From contig JADNRY010000123.1 in assembly GCA_015501585.1 (NCBI GenBank), positions 118,015-182,014 on the forward strand: a stretch of 64,000 nt of DNA, given 5' to 3'. Below, one piece after another: positions 1-11,590 of this stretch (the stretch's first letter is position 1; each line of letters starts with the position of its first letter). The notes under the pieces are model-generated. The model was not told the origin of the DNA, ran no database searches, and saw only the letters and a list, made by a program, of their open reading frames with translations. Origin of the DNA: Rhodocollybia butyracea. Lineage: Eukaryota > Basidiomycota > Agaricomycetes > Agaricales > Omphalotaceae. The translations under genes were made by a program, and so were the position numbers.

Positions 1-902
1 ATCTCCACATTTCACAAACAAATCCCTTAGCCCCTGCACACTCTCCTTCTGACCAAATTGTCCATCATCCTCCGTAACCTCAAGCACCTTCTCCAACACC
101 GGAACCATCAATCTTGCGTCTTCAGGATAGATAACAACTCTGTTATCCATAAGGTTCATGAATATGAACAATCCCCTCATACGACTTTCGCCAATGGGAT
201 AGGACAATAAACCGTGTCCATGATTTTTTGGCTCCAGTACGACCTATCTAAGAGTCCGTCAAAGTCGTTCCCTCGCAACATCGTATGACGCTGAGACAGT
301 TTGGCAAGCATACTGCTGAAACCGAAAGTGGGTGGACCGGTGCTGGGGCCGGGTTCTGTATCCATTTCGTAGCTCGAGGAGAGAAGGGTTTCGCCGTTGT
401 TTATAGGCTCGCGGACCCAGCTAAGGAGAATGCCCAGTGCGTCGTCGATGAGCGCGGTGCCTTCGGAGAGAGCTGATTTGGAGGTTTCTTTGGGGGTTTC
501 TCTTTCTTCGAAGGTTTCTTCAGGGCTTTCTTCAGAAGTTTGGACAGAAGATTGAAGCATGATATCCTTCTCAATAAAGAACCGACGCGCAGAAGCAGAG
601 TCTGCTTCCGTTTTCATAACCTCTGCCGCCTCTGCCTTGACCCCCTTGAGATAGGTTATAGCGGCGCGGAGGGCATCGCCTTTGATGACATGCCAGCCTG
701 AGTAGTGGTATTCGAAGATGTCGGTTTCGTCCATCTCGTCGTAGGCGTCTTCGCCGTCGTAGGTTAGTTTGAGGAGGTGTAGTTCACCGGTCATGATGCA
801 GATGGAAAGGTGAGAGGGAGGAGAAGAAAGAGGACACAGAGGGAGGAGTTGACGTTGAGACGATGATGGTGCAGAAGCAAGCCGTAGTATCTGGTGAGAC
901 AT
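1..902 (-). pseudogene. Unknown-family gene, copy 1, frameshifted and cut by the window edge
   Basis: No function recognised. Read from 902 the frame gives 241 codons, with an acidic Ser/Glu-rich middle and a C-terminal part (LLSWVREPINNGE, LLDRSYWSQKIMDTVYCP) that clearly matches the intact relative at 50328-50870. The frame stops at 177 just where the relative continues as MRGxxxxMNLMDN. The lost part resumes in the next frame from 179 down to base 1, so one base appears to be deleted near 180-184 (AAAGTCGTATG here, AAAGTGGGTATG in the relative). An internal start at 795 (MTGELHLLKL) is an alternative beginning. The gene is the partner always found upstream (in genome orientation, to the right) of a HET gene in this window; its own HET partner would lie left of base 1. 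The product could be cytosolic; no signal peptide or membrane segment is evident. Confidence 0.6.
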
Positions 903-1573
903 GACGTTCAGGACATACTATTATAAGCAGAGTTCAAAGCAGAGTTCAAATAAACTTGTACACCAATACGAGATTTGCACGGTGTACTGTCTGGAAGAAT
1001 ATTGCGATAATGTCCATCAAGAACTAGCCCACAGGTTGATTTTCTTGCGGTTGTTAACTGTGCGAGCTTCCGGTCAAGCACGCGCCACGATCACTCGAGT
1101 ACTCAAGTACTCACTCACAGGTGCATTTCCGTACAACATCTATCAACTTGAGCAGTGCTTGAGCGCAGAAAGAAAGAAAGTACATCTCACGAGATGTTTG
1201 TCTGATCCGACAATTACTCGGGCCGAAATCCGAACCACCTTCTCTTCTGTTCTACTACCCTCGATACGTCGCCCCGACACATTTGTATTAGAAAGAGGAA
1301 GAAGATTTGGGGAAAACAAGTCTTACCAGTACCAGAAAAGTGGGCTTTTCCCTGCCAGTGTCTCTGCTTTCTTCGTCTCATTTCCATTTCCATCTCTAAT
1401 CTTTTTTGTTTATTTAGTTTTTGTCTTTTGTCTTTTCATACCTCCAGCGCAGGCGCAGGCGCAAAGGACTCGAAGCAATCAAAGAAGAAGGATAGGAAGA
1501 GGAAGCACTCTGAGAATGTGGACCTGACAGATAGGCATAACGATGATTTTGAATCATAAGTGCTTGTTATTGT
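903..1573. other. Intergenic, no recognised gene
   Basis: The stretch holds an open frame on the plus strand (901-1527) without recognisable motifs or a convincing start. Near 1350-1445 it is pyrimidine-rich, like a fungal promoter or intron 3' end. A lysine-rich frame ending at 1558 (KKKDRKRKH) could be a terminal exon, but nothing upstream joins it. I make no gene call here. Confidence 0.4.
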
Positions 1574-1930
1574 CAACAGAATCCCGGTACGTTTATTCAA
1601 GATAATCCTAGTTCTATGATTCCAAATATCGCGTCTTAAGTACTATAATTTGTGTATCTGATAGGTCAAGGCAGGATCCGGAAATAATCGATAATCGCTA
1701 AACCAGCCAATCCCTCCCTCACGCGCGACACACGCGAAATATCTCTGCGTGTAACATGTACCATGAAGCCGATTCTCCTGCCACGATCGACCACGGTCGA
1801 GAGTGCCAATGCCACCACCTGCGCGCTCGCCAAAGCAGACTCATAAATGGGAATGGGAAAACACATTGCCCTGGAACGATGGTGCGGCGATCTTTTTTGA
1901 AAAGCGGGCGGATTTTTATTGGTTAGTGGG
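1574..1930 (+). pseudogene. Repeated exon-intron relic, copy 1
   Basis: About 330 bp are shared with 44625-44960. Both copies contain an intron-like block that starts GTACGT (GTATGT in copy 2) and ends CTGATAG (1588-1663 here). It is followed by a frame ending with TTVESA and A(L)AKAD before a stop. Copy 1 has an indel and a stop after SRQDPEIIDNR, so it cannot encode the same product. Conservation of splice-like ends suggests a once-transcribed gene end; the family is not recognised. It lies between the unknown gene and the HET gene in both modules. Confidence 0.4.
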
Positions 1931-2909
1931 AGGTATCAGTACAAGCTTACGGCTGCAATCATTTCTCTGGGACAAGGAAAGAAGAATGCGTGGCAGGCTT
2001 GTTGCTGAAATTGATGCTGCTGCTGAGGTGCGTGTATCTGATCTTATGAATGATATCATCAACTGAAGGTTGATATAGATACTACGGTTCACCGATTTTT
2101 TGAGATTTGGGGTTGGAATATGTGGGCTCAGCAGCCGGTAAAGAACTCTGCGTGCATGGAAGTGCGTTAATCAACGGTTGCTCGTTTGAGATTATATCTT
2201 TGATACTTACTTTCAAGTCCAGCCATAAGGAAGTGTTAACGTTTGCCGTCAACCCCTTTCAATTTCGCGATCGGGGAGAAAATCTAGGCGCAACGCGGCC
2301 GCTTGCGCTCGTAGGCAACTTTGCATATTTTGCGGATGTACCATCTTCACCGAGGCCAGTGTACCCCCGGCGTCATCCGATTCGTACCTGGCCCTTGGCC
2401 CTCCTCCAGAGGTTGTCGCCCGGGCAATCGAACGCAAGAGCTTCGCTGCGCTCCATTTCACCAAGCTGTGGAAAGACATTTAGGATGATATGGACAAAGT
2501 ATAAGGGGTACCCGCCTCCTGGACCACCCAGGGAGAGACATCCACGCGCAGATATCAGATGGGAACGGCGCGGTGCTGAGCGCTGAGCTTCGAGACGGGT
2601 GATAATCGATAAGGAGCTGAGCGAGAAGATCGTGGCGGGGGTGAGGCTGTGGGGGGATTAGTGTGAGCTTTGGGTGTGTGGATAGCTGGATTAGTATGCC
2701 TTGTGTGATATTGTACGTACTTGAGGGAATGCTTTTCAAAACTAAAACAGATACATAAGTACATTTAAGACCGGGTTTCAAGCTTCAAGCCCTGGTCACC
2801 CCTACAGTGAGGGAGGGAAGACGACTAGGTCGTCTGACCCGACCCATACCAAACTCTCCATCACAAAAAAAGATATATGTATAGGTACATAGCCAGCTGC
2901 ATTTGTAGT
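1931..2909. other. Intergenic between relic and HET gene
   Basis: Only frames without recognisable motifs occur here. The last 40 bases (about 2870-2909) are homologous to 47560-47610 beside the second HET copy, so the HET duplication extends past the coding region. Nothing else can be supported. Confidence 0.4.
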
Positions 2910-5021
2910 TTATACAACGATCTTTCCAATGGATGCTCTGGTGATGTGTCTTGGGTACTCATCTCTATGCAGACCACTGAAGTATGCCCTGGACTTTCTG
3001 GTGACTTCAATTCTAGAGTTGTACTGGTTATGAGAGGTTCGAAGCAGATCAGAGCAAACAGATGCAGTCAATACCGTTTTGTTCCCCAGTGAGGCAGTAA
3101 AAATGACTTCATCAGAAACCAATAGTTGGCCTCTAGTACCAGCGTTACGTGCACTTCGTCTCTGATTATCGCGGTATAAGTTGCAGATATCCTTCGCGGC
3201 TTCCTCGTACTTTGTGTCCTTCAGAAAATAAACATTTGACCATACGGTTTTGTCATTGAATCCGAATGTAACTGCAAATCTTTTCTGATCCTGCTCATGC
3301 CAAAAACAGAGAATGCCTGTGTCACTGGCATCATCCAACAAAAGATTCATGGTATCCTTGTCCCGGTCCTCCCAAGCATTGTCAGGGTATGATTCCTCTA
3401 GAGAGAAACCAGCATTGATCGCGCTGGAGAAGGATACACTGAATTCAAACTGGACCGGAAGAACAGCTGGAGCTACATCAACGACACGGACATTGAGTAT
3501 ATGGCGGAGATCCTTATTCTGGTACTGGCGACGTGTCTCAACGAGGATGGCAACATTATCTGCCAGAGATTTTGACATCCTGTCCACTTGAAGCTTTTTC
3601 TGGCCAAAGACGGCGTAAGACCATTGAATGTACTCGAGATTGGGCTTGTCCGTTTTGAAATTAAGAAGAAGGTCGAACCAGCCCTTTCCAGCCACAACAA
3701 CAAATGGCCGGCGGGTTCGGTCATGTATGAAGAGGAAAGCCTGGGGAAAATCATCCAGTACGAAAACTCCAATGCTATGGTCTACAGGATCAGTGATTTT
3801 GGCGGCAACGGGGATTCGGAAGTCTGCACTGGAGGGGAATACTTCAATAGGCCTAATCCCCTGACCACCAGAAAAGAAGACTGCTACTCGGTCAGAAGAG
3901 GGAAAATTATGTCCGAGGCGGGGAAGATCCCACGCCATGAACAGTAGTTCCTGTGGGCTCCCCTCAATTTTTCCACACATGTTCCGTATTGCGTCTTCTT
4001 CAAGAAGCTTGTTTGGATGAACCCTCTTGTGATTACCCTCACCTGACTTTTCGGTGAAAATGGCCAGACGCTTCGACGTCTTCGATTTACAATTCAGAAG
4101 AGCCAGGAACTCTGACTTGTCATCGATGACGGGTAAGAGGGTAAGGTGGACTAGTAAGCCCATATTGGTCATTGAAAACGGCCGTTGATTGTCGAACCAG
4201 AAAGGCATATACTCGCCACTTCCTTCAAAGACATCTGGACTGGTGGCAACTATCCCGCTAGTATTGGTAGATGGTGACTTCGACTTCCAGGCAAAGATCG
4301 TTTGATCGTTAGAAACCTTCAAAATCTCCTCCTGTAGCCTGATGAACGCATGCTCTCCTTCGCCATAGATCGGGGGCATGTAGACACCAAAGATTCCCAT
4401 TAGTGAATACGCCCTGTCTTCTACGCGTGTTGTCTCCCTTCTAGCGGCCCAAGACATCCTCGCCGCGATACTGCTCTTGCTCAGATCAGCACCCAACAGA
4501 ACCTCTGATGGGATCCCAGTAATCTCTGTGATGGTCTTTTGCAGGCTCGCCTTCGTTCCAATCTTCACCCAGTCATTTGTGAAGAAGAAAACTGTCACCG
4601 GTGCTATCAACTCCTGTAGAGTCCACCCTCTTGTAAACCATTTACACGTCCGGAAGTTCAACTTGAAGGACCGGCCGAGACGGTCACTTCGCATATCCGC
4701 CAGATAGGCATAGCAAATTTCTGCTTTTTTGTAATAACTGTACATCGAGTTGATGGCTTCCGAGAGCTCGGAACTGCTGGATTTATCAATGCAGCAGGTG
4801 TCGATCCAGATGTACTCCCAATCCTCCTTGCGTGCCAGCTCGCATGCTCCCACAAGCTTAGACCACCCTTTCTTCCCCTTTCTCTTCAAAGAATCCTGCA
4901 TATCCTGGAACGTCACCTCCTCGTCTCCCCAGACATGTGAGAGGATTGCATATTTCGGTCTCTTCCGCTCATCAACATAGACGAGCTCCGGGTCTGTACC
5001 AAGGGTTCGAAGGAGTCGCAT
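2910..5021 (-). CDS. HET-domain (heterokaryon incompatibility) protein, 703 aa
   Basis: Intact 703-codon frame. The N-terminal third is a HET domain (Pfam family PF06985): YAILSHVWGDEE at residues 24-35, WIDTCCIDK at 72-80 with the following serine run, CYAYLADM near 103-110, RGWTLQELIAP at 131-141, and EDRAYSLMGIFGVY at 201-214. Proteins of this family act in fungal allorecognition and can trigger cell death after fusion of unlike hyphae; whether this one does is inference. The C-terminal 480 residues carry no NACHT or WD40 repeats and match only the broken copy at 47818-49683. The start at MRLLRT is the usual start context of the family and is shared by both copies. A TATAAA box lies about 120 bases upstream. 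The unknown-family gene follows to the right (fragment at 5941-6200), as in the second module. Confidence 0.9.
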   Translation of the reverse strand: MRLLRTLGTDPELVYVDERKRPKYAILSHVWGDEEVTFQDMQDSLKRKGKKGWSKLVGACELARKEDWEYIWIDTCCIDKSSSSELSEAINSMYSYYKKAEICYAYLADMRSDRLGRSFKLNFRTCKWFTRGWTLQELIAPVTVFFFTNDWVKIGTKASLQKTITEITGIPSEVLLGADLSKSSIAARMSWAARRETTRVEDRAYSLMGIFGVYMPPIYGEGEHAFIRLQEEILKVSNDQTIFAWKSKSPSTNTSGIVATSPDVFEGSGEYMPFWFDNQRPFSMTNMGLLVHLTLLPVIDDKSEFLALLNCKSKTSKRLAIFTEKSGEGNHKRVHPNKLLEEDAIRNMCGKIEGSPQELLFMAWDLPRLGHNFPSSDRVAVFFSGGQGIRPIEVFPSSADFRIPVAAKITDPVDHSIGVFVLDDFPQAFLFIHDRTRRPFVVVAGKGWFDLLLNFKTDKPNLEYIQWSYAVFGQKKLQVDRMSKSLADNVAILVETRRQYQNKDLRHILNVRVVDVAPAVLPVQFEFSVSFSSAINAGFSLEESYPDNAWEDRDKDTMNLLLDDASDTGILCFWHEQDQKRFAVTFGFNDKTVWSNVYFLKDTKYEEAAKDICNLYRDNQRRSARNAGTRGQLLVSDEVIFTASLGNKTVLTASVCSDLLRTSHNQYNSRIEVTRKSRAYFSGLHRDEYPRHITRASIGKIVV

Positions 5022-5940
5022 GATTCTTTTCAGTGTGTGAGTTTGGCAGCATGGGCAGCACCACCTTGACTGAAACGTACCGAAAGACTTTCTGTTTGTT
5101 TAACGACGAAACTGAAAGAGAAAAGCACGCCCTAGGCCCACTTTATAGGTTCATTCACAGGCAGGCAGTGTAAACAAGTGTAGAGCACCATCAATAAGTA
5201 TTAAAAGTGTCACCAAGGCTGCGCGAGCAAAAAGCTGCCCAATTCAGATGAGATGAAATAGATCAATTGAGTGCCTGGGAGAACCACAACACATCACAAA
5301 AGCATGCTCGACGCTCGCTTCTTTGATTTCTTGACACTCAATGAGGCTCAAAGGCTGTCTGCAGACTTACATATGCTGACGTTTACAATCTCCTGATTTC
5401 AATTATCATCTTGGGAGCCTACTGAAGCTTACTGGATAGGTATTCTGTCTGTTCAAACATTGAGAGAACTTAAAAGCAAGCACGTACCTTCAATGACTAT
5501 TGACGGTGTCAATTAGGCCTGTAAGAGCGCTGTATTCAGACAAGGCTACTCAGTGTGCATGACTAGTAGAAAAACTACACTCCAGTTAATATATTGTAAA
5601 ACTATATGTATGCGCACCCTCGTTCTTTCTAATTTTACTAGCCCTTTGATTCATGAGGCTCGAAAGTTGTCCTCGATATCTACATCGATAGGATCATTAA
5701 TATTATCCCTCCTTCCTTCCAAATGAACGATAAGGAAACTTAGATCCACAGGATGAAGTTATATCTGATGTTTGTGGCTAGAACATGTAGACAAACGATC
5801 AACAAACGATAAGGCAAAAGATATGGACTTGGACCTCGTTTCATCGTTTGTACAAGACAAAAAAGCTACCCGTCCGTGGTAGCGATAAGCGCTAAGTGTT
5901 AGTTTAGGCGCTGATCAACTCCTTCCTTCAACAGCCATGA
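5022..5940. other. HET promoter and intergenic region
   Basis: Bases 5022-5290 align with 49684-49935 upstream of the second HET copy. The rest is AT-rich with no frame of note. Confidence 0.5.
5142..5147 (-). promoter_or_regulatory. TATA box of the HET gene
   Basis: TATAAA on the minus strand about 120 bases before the HET start codon. The same element, in the context CCTATAAA, is kept at 49782-49787 upstream of the broken HET copy, and more than 250 bases of surrounding promoter sequence are alignable. Confidence 0.5.
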
Positions 5941-6200
5941 ACAAACATTAGCTCTCAGTCCATACCAACCATAGACAACCCCTACATTTTACTTTTAACT
6001 ATCCCCTAATATAACAACCATCTTGACATTTCGCAAACAAATCCCTCAACCCTCCACACTCTCCTTCTGTCCAAATTGTTTGTCATCCTCCATAACCTCA
6101 AGCACCTTCTCCAACACAGGAACCATCAATTGTGCGTCCTCAGGATAGATAACAACCCTGTTATCCGTAAGGTTCATGAATACAAACAGTCCCCTCATAC
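5941..6200 (-). pseudogene. Unknown-family gene, copy 2, 3' fragment
   Basis: Only the C-terminal part remains (MRGLFVFMNLTDNRVVIYPEDAQLMVPVLEKVLEV), closely matching copies 1 and 3. The match ends abruptly at 6200, immediately at the outer end of a gag-only LTR element; the open frame beyond that point reads into the LTR. The sequence left of it (from about 5925, CCTTCAACAGCCATGAACAAACA) is also found at 45970-46020. The gene was destroyed when the transposon island formed. Confidence 0.75.
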
Positions 6201-6453
6201 TATAACGTGCCCTATGGGCAAAGTCCTTAAGAACACCAGTGAACATGACAAATAGGATACTATTGTGTGTACGACAGTGTAAAAGACTAACTAGACTCTT
6301 AAGTAATTGTACGATACTTATAGTAATGGATTTATTATATAATTAATAATAAATAGAATGATAAGATAGACCGTTTGGTCTATCGGCGGCGTCTAGGATG
6401 ACCGTATCGCCGGACACGGTCAGTGGTGATTATGGAGAGGCGGAGGTGTTACA
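6201..6453 (-). repeat. 3' LTR of family A, copy 1 (253 bp)
   Basis: The same length as the LTR at 44372-44624. On the minus strand it starts TGTAACACC and ends CACGTTATA. Its outer edge is the exact break point of the unknown-family gene fragment. Confidence 0.8.
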
Positions 6454-6823
6454 CCCTCCCCCACCAGATTAACATCAGGGATGTGAATCAAAAATGGTAA
6501 TGACATCATCACCATCCAAACCATTTTTAATTTGGTTTAACATAGAATGATCCCGCATCAAGTACGGGATTTAATTGATGCGGCGCATCAGATTTTCGGA
6601 CTTGTCCGAATCAAATGATAGTGGGGTGTACCACTAGAGCATGATTTGATTCAGAAATGTCCGAATGTTCAACGCGCAGACTTGTAATTTTCCGAGTAGT
6701 GCTTGAGGGGGATTCTCAGTGAGAATCTGACTTGAGAATAAGTAGCAATGCCCAGGTAAGGCATATTACCTGGGCGTCTGAATCCAATAATAATTTATTT
6801 GGAAGGTTTATCCTTTCTGATTT

Positions 6824-8880
6824 TCAAGGAGGCTCAAGAACATATCCAATGTTCTCAGTATCTGATTCATCAGGGTATTCCGATGATTGTTCGTCATCTC
6901 TATTCACCCGTATTGGGTGAGTACTCAATAAGGTCAAACTCCCGTGCAGCTTGATGAATGGTTGTTGCTTGGATGCAACGATCAAAGACACCAATAATGG
7001 CGCCTTCAAATGTCCACTTAAGGACAGCACAGTGTATACCAGCGACTTCGTCATTATACCAGTCAAGGGCTTTGCCCTGTAGAAACATGCCAAGCATGGC
7101 AGTCCGTGTAGCATCATAAGCGTCACTGCACATGCGGTTGACTACCATCCATTGGAGAAGTGACATTAGCCACCTCTCAAAGACATCGACATCCGGAGAT
7201 CCGTCATAGACCTCTGGAGATGGAACTTTAAGAGCTTTACAGCTCTCAATGGGAGGGATAGGATTCCCTATCTTATCTTGAATTTGTTTACGGTACACTT
7301 TGTGTACCTTGTGTTTCCATCGGGAATGATGTTCGTCATCACCTGTTATTTCTCACATCTTAGATGCAAGTGAGCACAGTAATTTACGCTGCTCATTTTT
7401 AGTAATTTTACCCTTGCGGGTAGCAAATTTGTCTAGCCAAGAAGCATTAGACAACAAGTCAGTATTTAACTCGGTGTCACTTGGGTCTGATGATTCATCT
7501 GACCACAGGCTGCTCTTGCGGCCTTTGGATTTAGCACTCTTGTGCTTCCTCCCCCCTTCACCGGATTTTTTGCTAGGAGCTTTTTGATCCGGCATTATTA
7601 CTTGGTCCTGGAAAGGACTCGGCGGGTGGGATGTAAAATCGATCCCAGATTTCTCTGGGAGTAGTCAATTTGTCAACAGGTATTCCGTCGACATTATATC
7701 CCACCATTTGGTTGGGAAGCCCAGATGGCGCAAATCTGAAATCTCGGAAACTGGCATTATGTTGGTGTTGAATCGCTATGTGACTCTGGCGCATTGCTGG
7801 GTGGCAATTTGGGCAGTGTTATAGTAGTGTGTACTACCGGAGGGGCAACACTTTGTGTTGCCGGGGCAATGGATATGGTAGTAGGAACTACCGGAAGGGT
7901 ACTGTGTTGCGGTCCCATACTGGAGTGATTTCCAGTAGTGTTTGGTACAACTACTGGAGGTGTAATAATAATATTGGGTACCACTGGCGCCCTTGCAGTA
8001 GGTAAGTACATTGTACTTTCCTGTGGTGGTATTGCTACTACCTGATCAAAGTTACAAGGTAACTTTGGTTCATTGTTGATGTTCACCGCGCTTTGCGGTG
8101 AGCGGGATTTGGTCACAGGTAATGGCCTGGGACCTTGCAGTGTCTGAGACGCTGCCTCCGCATTGGGACTCTGTCTCATGTGGGATGTGTTGATGGGTGT
8201 CGGTGTAGTTACTGACACTGGTGCATATTCCTGTCAGAAGTGATTACAGGAACATGACCGAGTGACTTGGTCATCCCTTGTGAGTACTGTTTGTTCAACA
8301 GTGATTGTTGGACTGACGGTGCCTTGGGCACAGTCTCACACCATTGGTGTACCAAGTTGTTTGTCTCAGTATGAACAGATGGTGTTGCATTGTGCAATAC
8401 CAGCGGTGTGACGGCAGGCTGTCTCAGTGTGGGTGCAGCAATAGTGATTCTATTGCTGTTTCTCGATGAAGAAGATCTTTCTTCATCAGATCGGATGTTA
8501 GATGCATCCCATTTCTTAGTTATATTGAGAATATGATTGAGTACTTGTGTACTCTTGTCAAGTGATGCCGCTACATCTCGTAGTGCAGAAGAAATCTCAC
8601 TTAAACCCTCTTGGGTTGGCTGTTTCTTACAAATAGTCATAGACTGTTCATTAGGTGGACTCTTGTCCTGCCTGTAGTGCCGTCCTTCAGATGCATGCAC
8701 CAAATGAGTCGCTGATGCAACTGAATAGATTGAGTGTGGTGACATGTCACCACGAATGGAAGGTGCGCAATCGCGCACACTCTGATATGACTTCTCTGAT
8801 TGATTTTGAGAGGTCATAGGGACAGTGAATGATATAGCGAGAAAGAAAAATGGAGTGGGTTTGTATAGATTGTGTAGCAA
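6824..8880 (-). pseudogene. Gag of family A, broken
   Basis: Homologous to 42483-44030 but split into at least five frames (8880-8209, 8218-7757, 7794-7573, 7595-7353, 7298-6900). The likely start is MTSQNQ at 8817. The N-terminal half is Ser/Pro/Thr-rich. The capsid-like part has FERWLMSLLQWM, FLQGKALDWYN and TFEGAIIGVFDRCI, the pattern of retrotransposon Gag proteins. About 225 bp between NTG and RDDE are deleted compared with copy 2. It would form the particle shell if intact. Confidence 0.75.
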
Positions 8881-8986
8881 GTTGGAATAATGGTTGTTAT
8901 ACTTGGTAGTATAACTGTTTTTAGCTTGTTAAACTAATAGCTTTGTGTTATTCACACAATAGTAATTTTTTGATGTTCAAAAAAAG

Positions 8987-9181
8987 TATAATGCACCCTA
9001 TGGGCAAAGTCCTTAAGAACACTGGTGAACACAACAAATAGGATACTATTGTGTGTACAACGGTGTAAAAGACTAACTAGACTCTTAAGTAATCATACAA
9101 TACTTATAGTAACAGATTTATTATATAATTAATAATAAATAGAATGATAAGATAGACCGTTTGGTCTATCAGCGGTGTCTA
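8987..9181 (-). repeat. 5' LTR of family A, copy 1, truncated (195 bp)
   Basis: Aligns along its full length with 6201-6395. The first 58 bases of the LTR are missing and unrelated sequence begins at 9182, so no target-site duplication can be read. Confidence 0.8.
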
Positions 9182-10429
9182 CATCAGGAAAAGTACCCCT
9201 AAACTTAAGGCGGCGAAAGGCCACTTAAGGCATAGAAGCCAACTTAAGCAGCTCTTGGCTGGTAAGTTACTCCCGTGACTCAATCAAAGGTTCATGCTAT
9301 CACTCTGTCTGAAGTCGTCGTGATTGACCGGAGATTGACTTGACGCAACTTAGAGTTGCTGTCAAATTTGACAGGTTGGCTAAAGCGGTAACCAGGGCAG
9401 CTTAAGTTGGCTTAAGTTCACTTAAGTTAGCTTGAGTCACCCCAAACAAGACTAGGGTGTCCTAGTATTGCTTTTCTCACCTTTCATGGCTTATGAATAT
9501 ATCAAACAAAAGAGATGTCTAAAGATGTGTATTTGATTCATTTCTATTTAAGGACGGTGCTACAGTAGTTGAAAAGGACTCTACAAAAGATTATGGACTG
9601 AGCGGTACATGAATGGTAGAAGCATGCAAGCAAGTAGGGATAGAATGTGTGAAGCAAAGAAGGTGAGGCAGAGAGATGGAGGCATCAAGTGGTGTAATGT
9701 AATGAGCAGGGACAAATGAGAGCGACAGGTAGACGGAAAGGACAGTGGAAGGTGAGCGATGACTAGACATAGAAGAAAACATCAGATAGGTGACCAACAG
9801 AAGTGAAAAAGTCTCACCTTATGCAATGAAACACAAAAAAACACCTAAGAGAAAAAGCGCAGATGAACATACAAACAATGTCAGAAACGTACCAGGTTTG
9901 ACAACAGGAAACCACTAAACCAGTGCAGTATCAGTGCGCAAACAGGATAGACATCACAAGAACTTACTGTAAGATAGCATGAAATAGTGGAAAGGGAGAA
10001 ACGATGAAGGGCAGACAGAGATGATGGAAGAGCGAGAGCAGGAGTGTTGCCTGGGAACTGACACATATTAAGTCCAACATGACATGTGGTTAAGTCATAA
10101 GGGCATGTGATTTGAGTATTTGGGCATGAGAGCCAACTGCTTTCTTCAGATGGTTGTGATCAACAGTGAGCACAAATAGCGCCATATACTGGCCTCAAAT
10201 TTAACAGAAGTGCTTGGGAAAGCATTAGAGAAGAGGGAAAGGTCATAGAAGTAGCAAAAAACTGCGGCTCTAAAAAGATTGGCCGGAGTCCAAAAAAGGA
10301 AGTTGGCTCCCAGGCGTTTGCGAAATTTTGCAAACGATGAGCAGCAACCAATCTTTTTAAGCGCCCAGTGAGCAGCAAAGGGGCTTTAACAAATTGTTCA
10401 TATCTTCGTCAATTCTGGTTGGATTTTGT
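9182..10429. other. Non-coding, CTTAAG-rich
   Basis: Contains many CTTAAG/TTAAGTTGG words near 9205-9460 and again related words near 11510-11590, perhaps remnants of inverted ends. No gene recognised. Confidence 0.4.
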
Positions 10430-11440
10430 TAATCCAGAGGGTAATAAAATCGTATAAACACCCTCTGCAGGCTCGTACATGACTCCTATGCAATTTCTCT
10501 TAATGTTCCACCTGCTCCCCCTCATCCCTAGGCCAAAATCGAGTTTTTTGTAAATTACCCATATGTTAGTCAATTCTAGTTCAATTTTCTTTGTTGAGTT
10601 CACGAATAGGTCTAGTATGGACCCTCTAAAGACTCGCAGATGAGTCCAATGCAGTTTCCTCTAGTGTTCCACCTCCTCCCCCCTCATCCCTAGGCCAAAA
10701 TCGAGTTTTTTGTAAATTACCCATATGTTTGTCAATTCTAGTTCAATTTTCTTCGTTGGGGGCACGAATAAGTCTGGTATAGACCCTATAAAGACTCGCA
10801 TATGACTCCAATGCAGTTGCCTCTAGTGTTCCACCTCCTCCCCCTCATCCCTAGGCCAAAATCGAGTTTTTTGGAAATTACCCATATGTTAGTCAATTCT
10901 AGTTCAATTTTCTTTGTTGAGGGCACCAATAAGTCTGGTATGGACCCTCTAAAGACTCGCAGATGAGTCCAATGCAGTTTTCTCTAGTGTTCCACCTCCT
11001 CCCCCTCATCCCTAGGCCAAAAGTGAGTTTTTTTGTAAATTACCCATATGTTAGTCAATTCTAGTTCAATTTTTTTTGTTGTTGGCACGAATTGGTCTGG
11101 TATAGAGCCTCTAGGGACTTGCATATGACCCCCATGCAATTACTCCTAGTGTTCCACCTCTTCCCCCTCACCCCTAGCCAAAAGTGAGTTTTTGTACATC
11201 ACCCATATCTTAGTCAATTCTAATTCAATTTCCTTTGTTAGGGGCATGAATAGGTCTGCTGTAGACTCTATAGAGACCTGCATATGCCTCTCATGCACTC
11301 TCCCAATATTCCACCTCCACCCCCTCACCTAGGCCAAAAGTGAGTTTTTTGTAAATTACCCATGTCTTGTTCCATTTTAATTTGATTTTCCTGGTCAAGG
11401 GCACAAATAAGTCTGCTATAGACCCTCTACAAACTTGAAC
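10430..11440. repeat. 161-bp tandem repeat, about six copies
   Basis: The word TGTTCCACCT, or its close variant, recurs at 10504, 10665, 10827, 10988, 11150 and about 11307, giving periods of 161, 162, 161, 162 and 157 bases. Each unit also holds CCCTAGGCCAAAA, GAGTTTTTTGTAAATTACCC and TAGTCAATTCTA. Divergence increases towards the right end. No coding sense. Confidence 0.8.
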
Positions 11441-11590
11441 ATGTGTCTACAAACACATAAAAAAGCTTGTACAGTATGCATAAGTGTTGTACATGCATAC
11501 AGACCTTGTACAAATTTAACCTGAGGTTGACATATATTCTCAGGTCAACTCAGGCTAACTTGAGTCAACTCAAAGTTGGGGCTTGAGTAG

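Larger units (their letters stand above)
6201..9181 (-). mobile_element. Gag-only LTR retroelement, family A, copy 1
   Basis: Two direct repeats of the same LTR flank a broken gag and nothing else: there is no protease, reverse transcriptase or integrase. The 3' LTR (6201-6453) begins TGTAAC after a purine tract GGTGGGGGAGGG and ends GTTATA. The 5' LTR (8987-9181) lacks its first 58 bases, so the element is truncated at 9181. The second copy (42483-44624) lies in the opposite orientation. Such elements must borrow enzymes from a relative; they resemble the TR-GAG class known from plants. Confidence 0.8.

Noticed and set aside
901..1527. 208-codon plus-strand frame
   Set aside because: No motif, starts on top of the neighbouring gene's start, and looks like promoter and pyrimidine-rich DNA.
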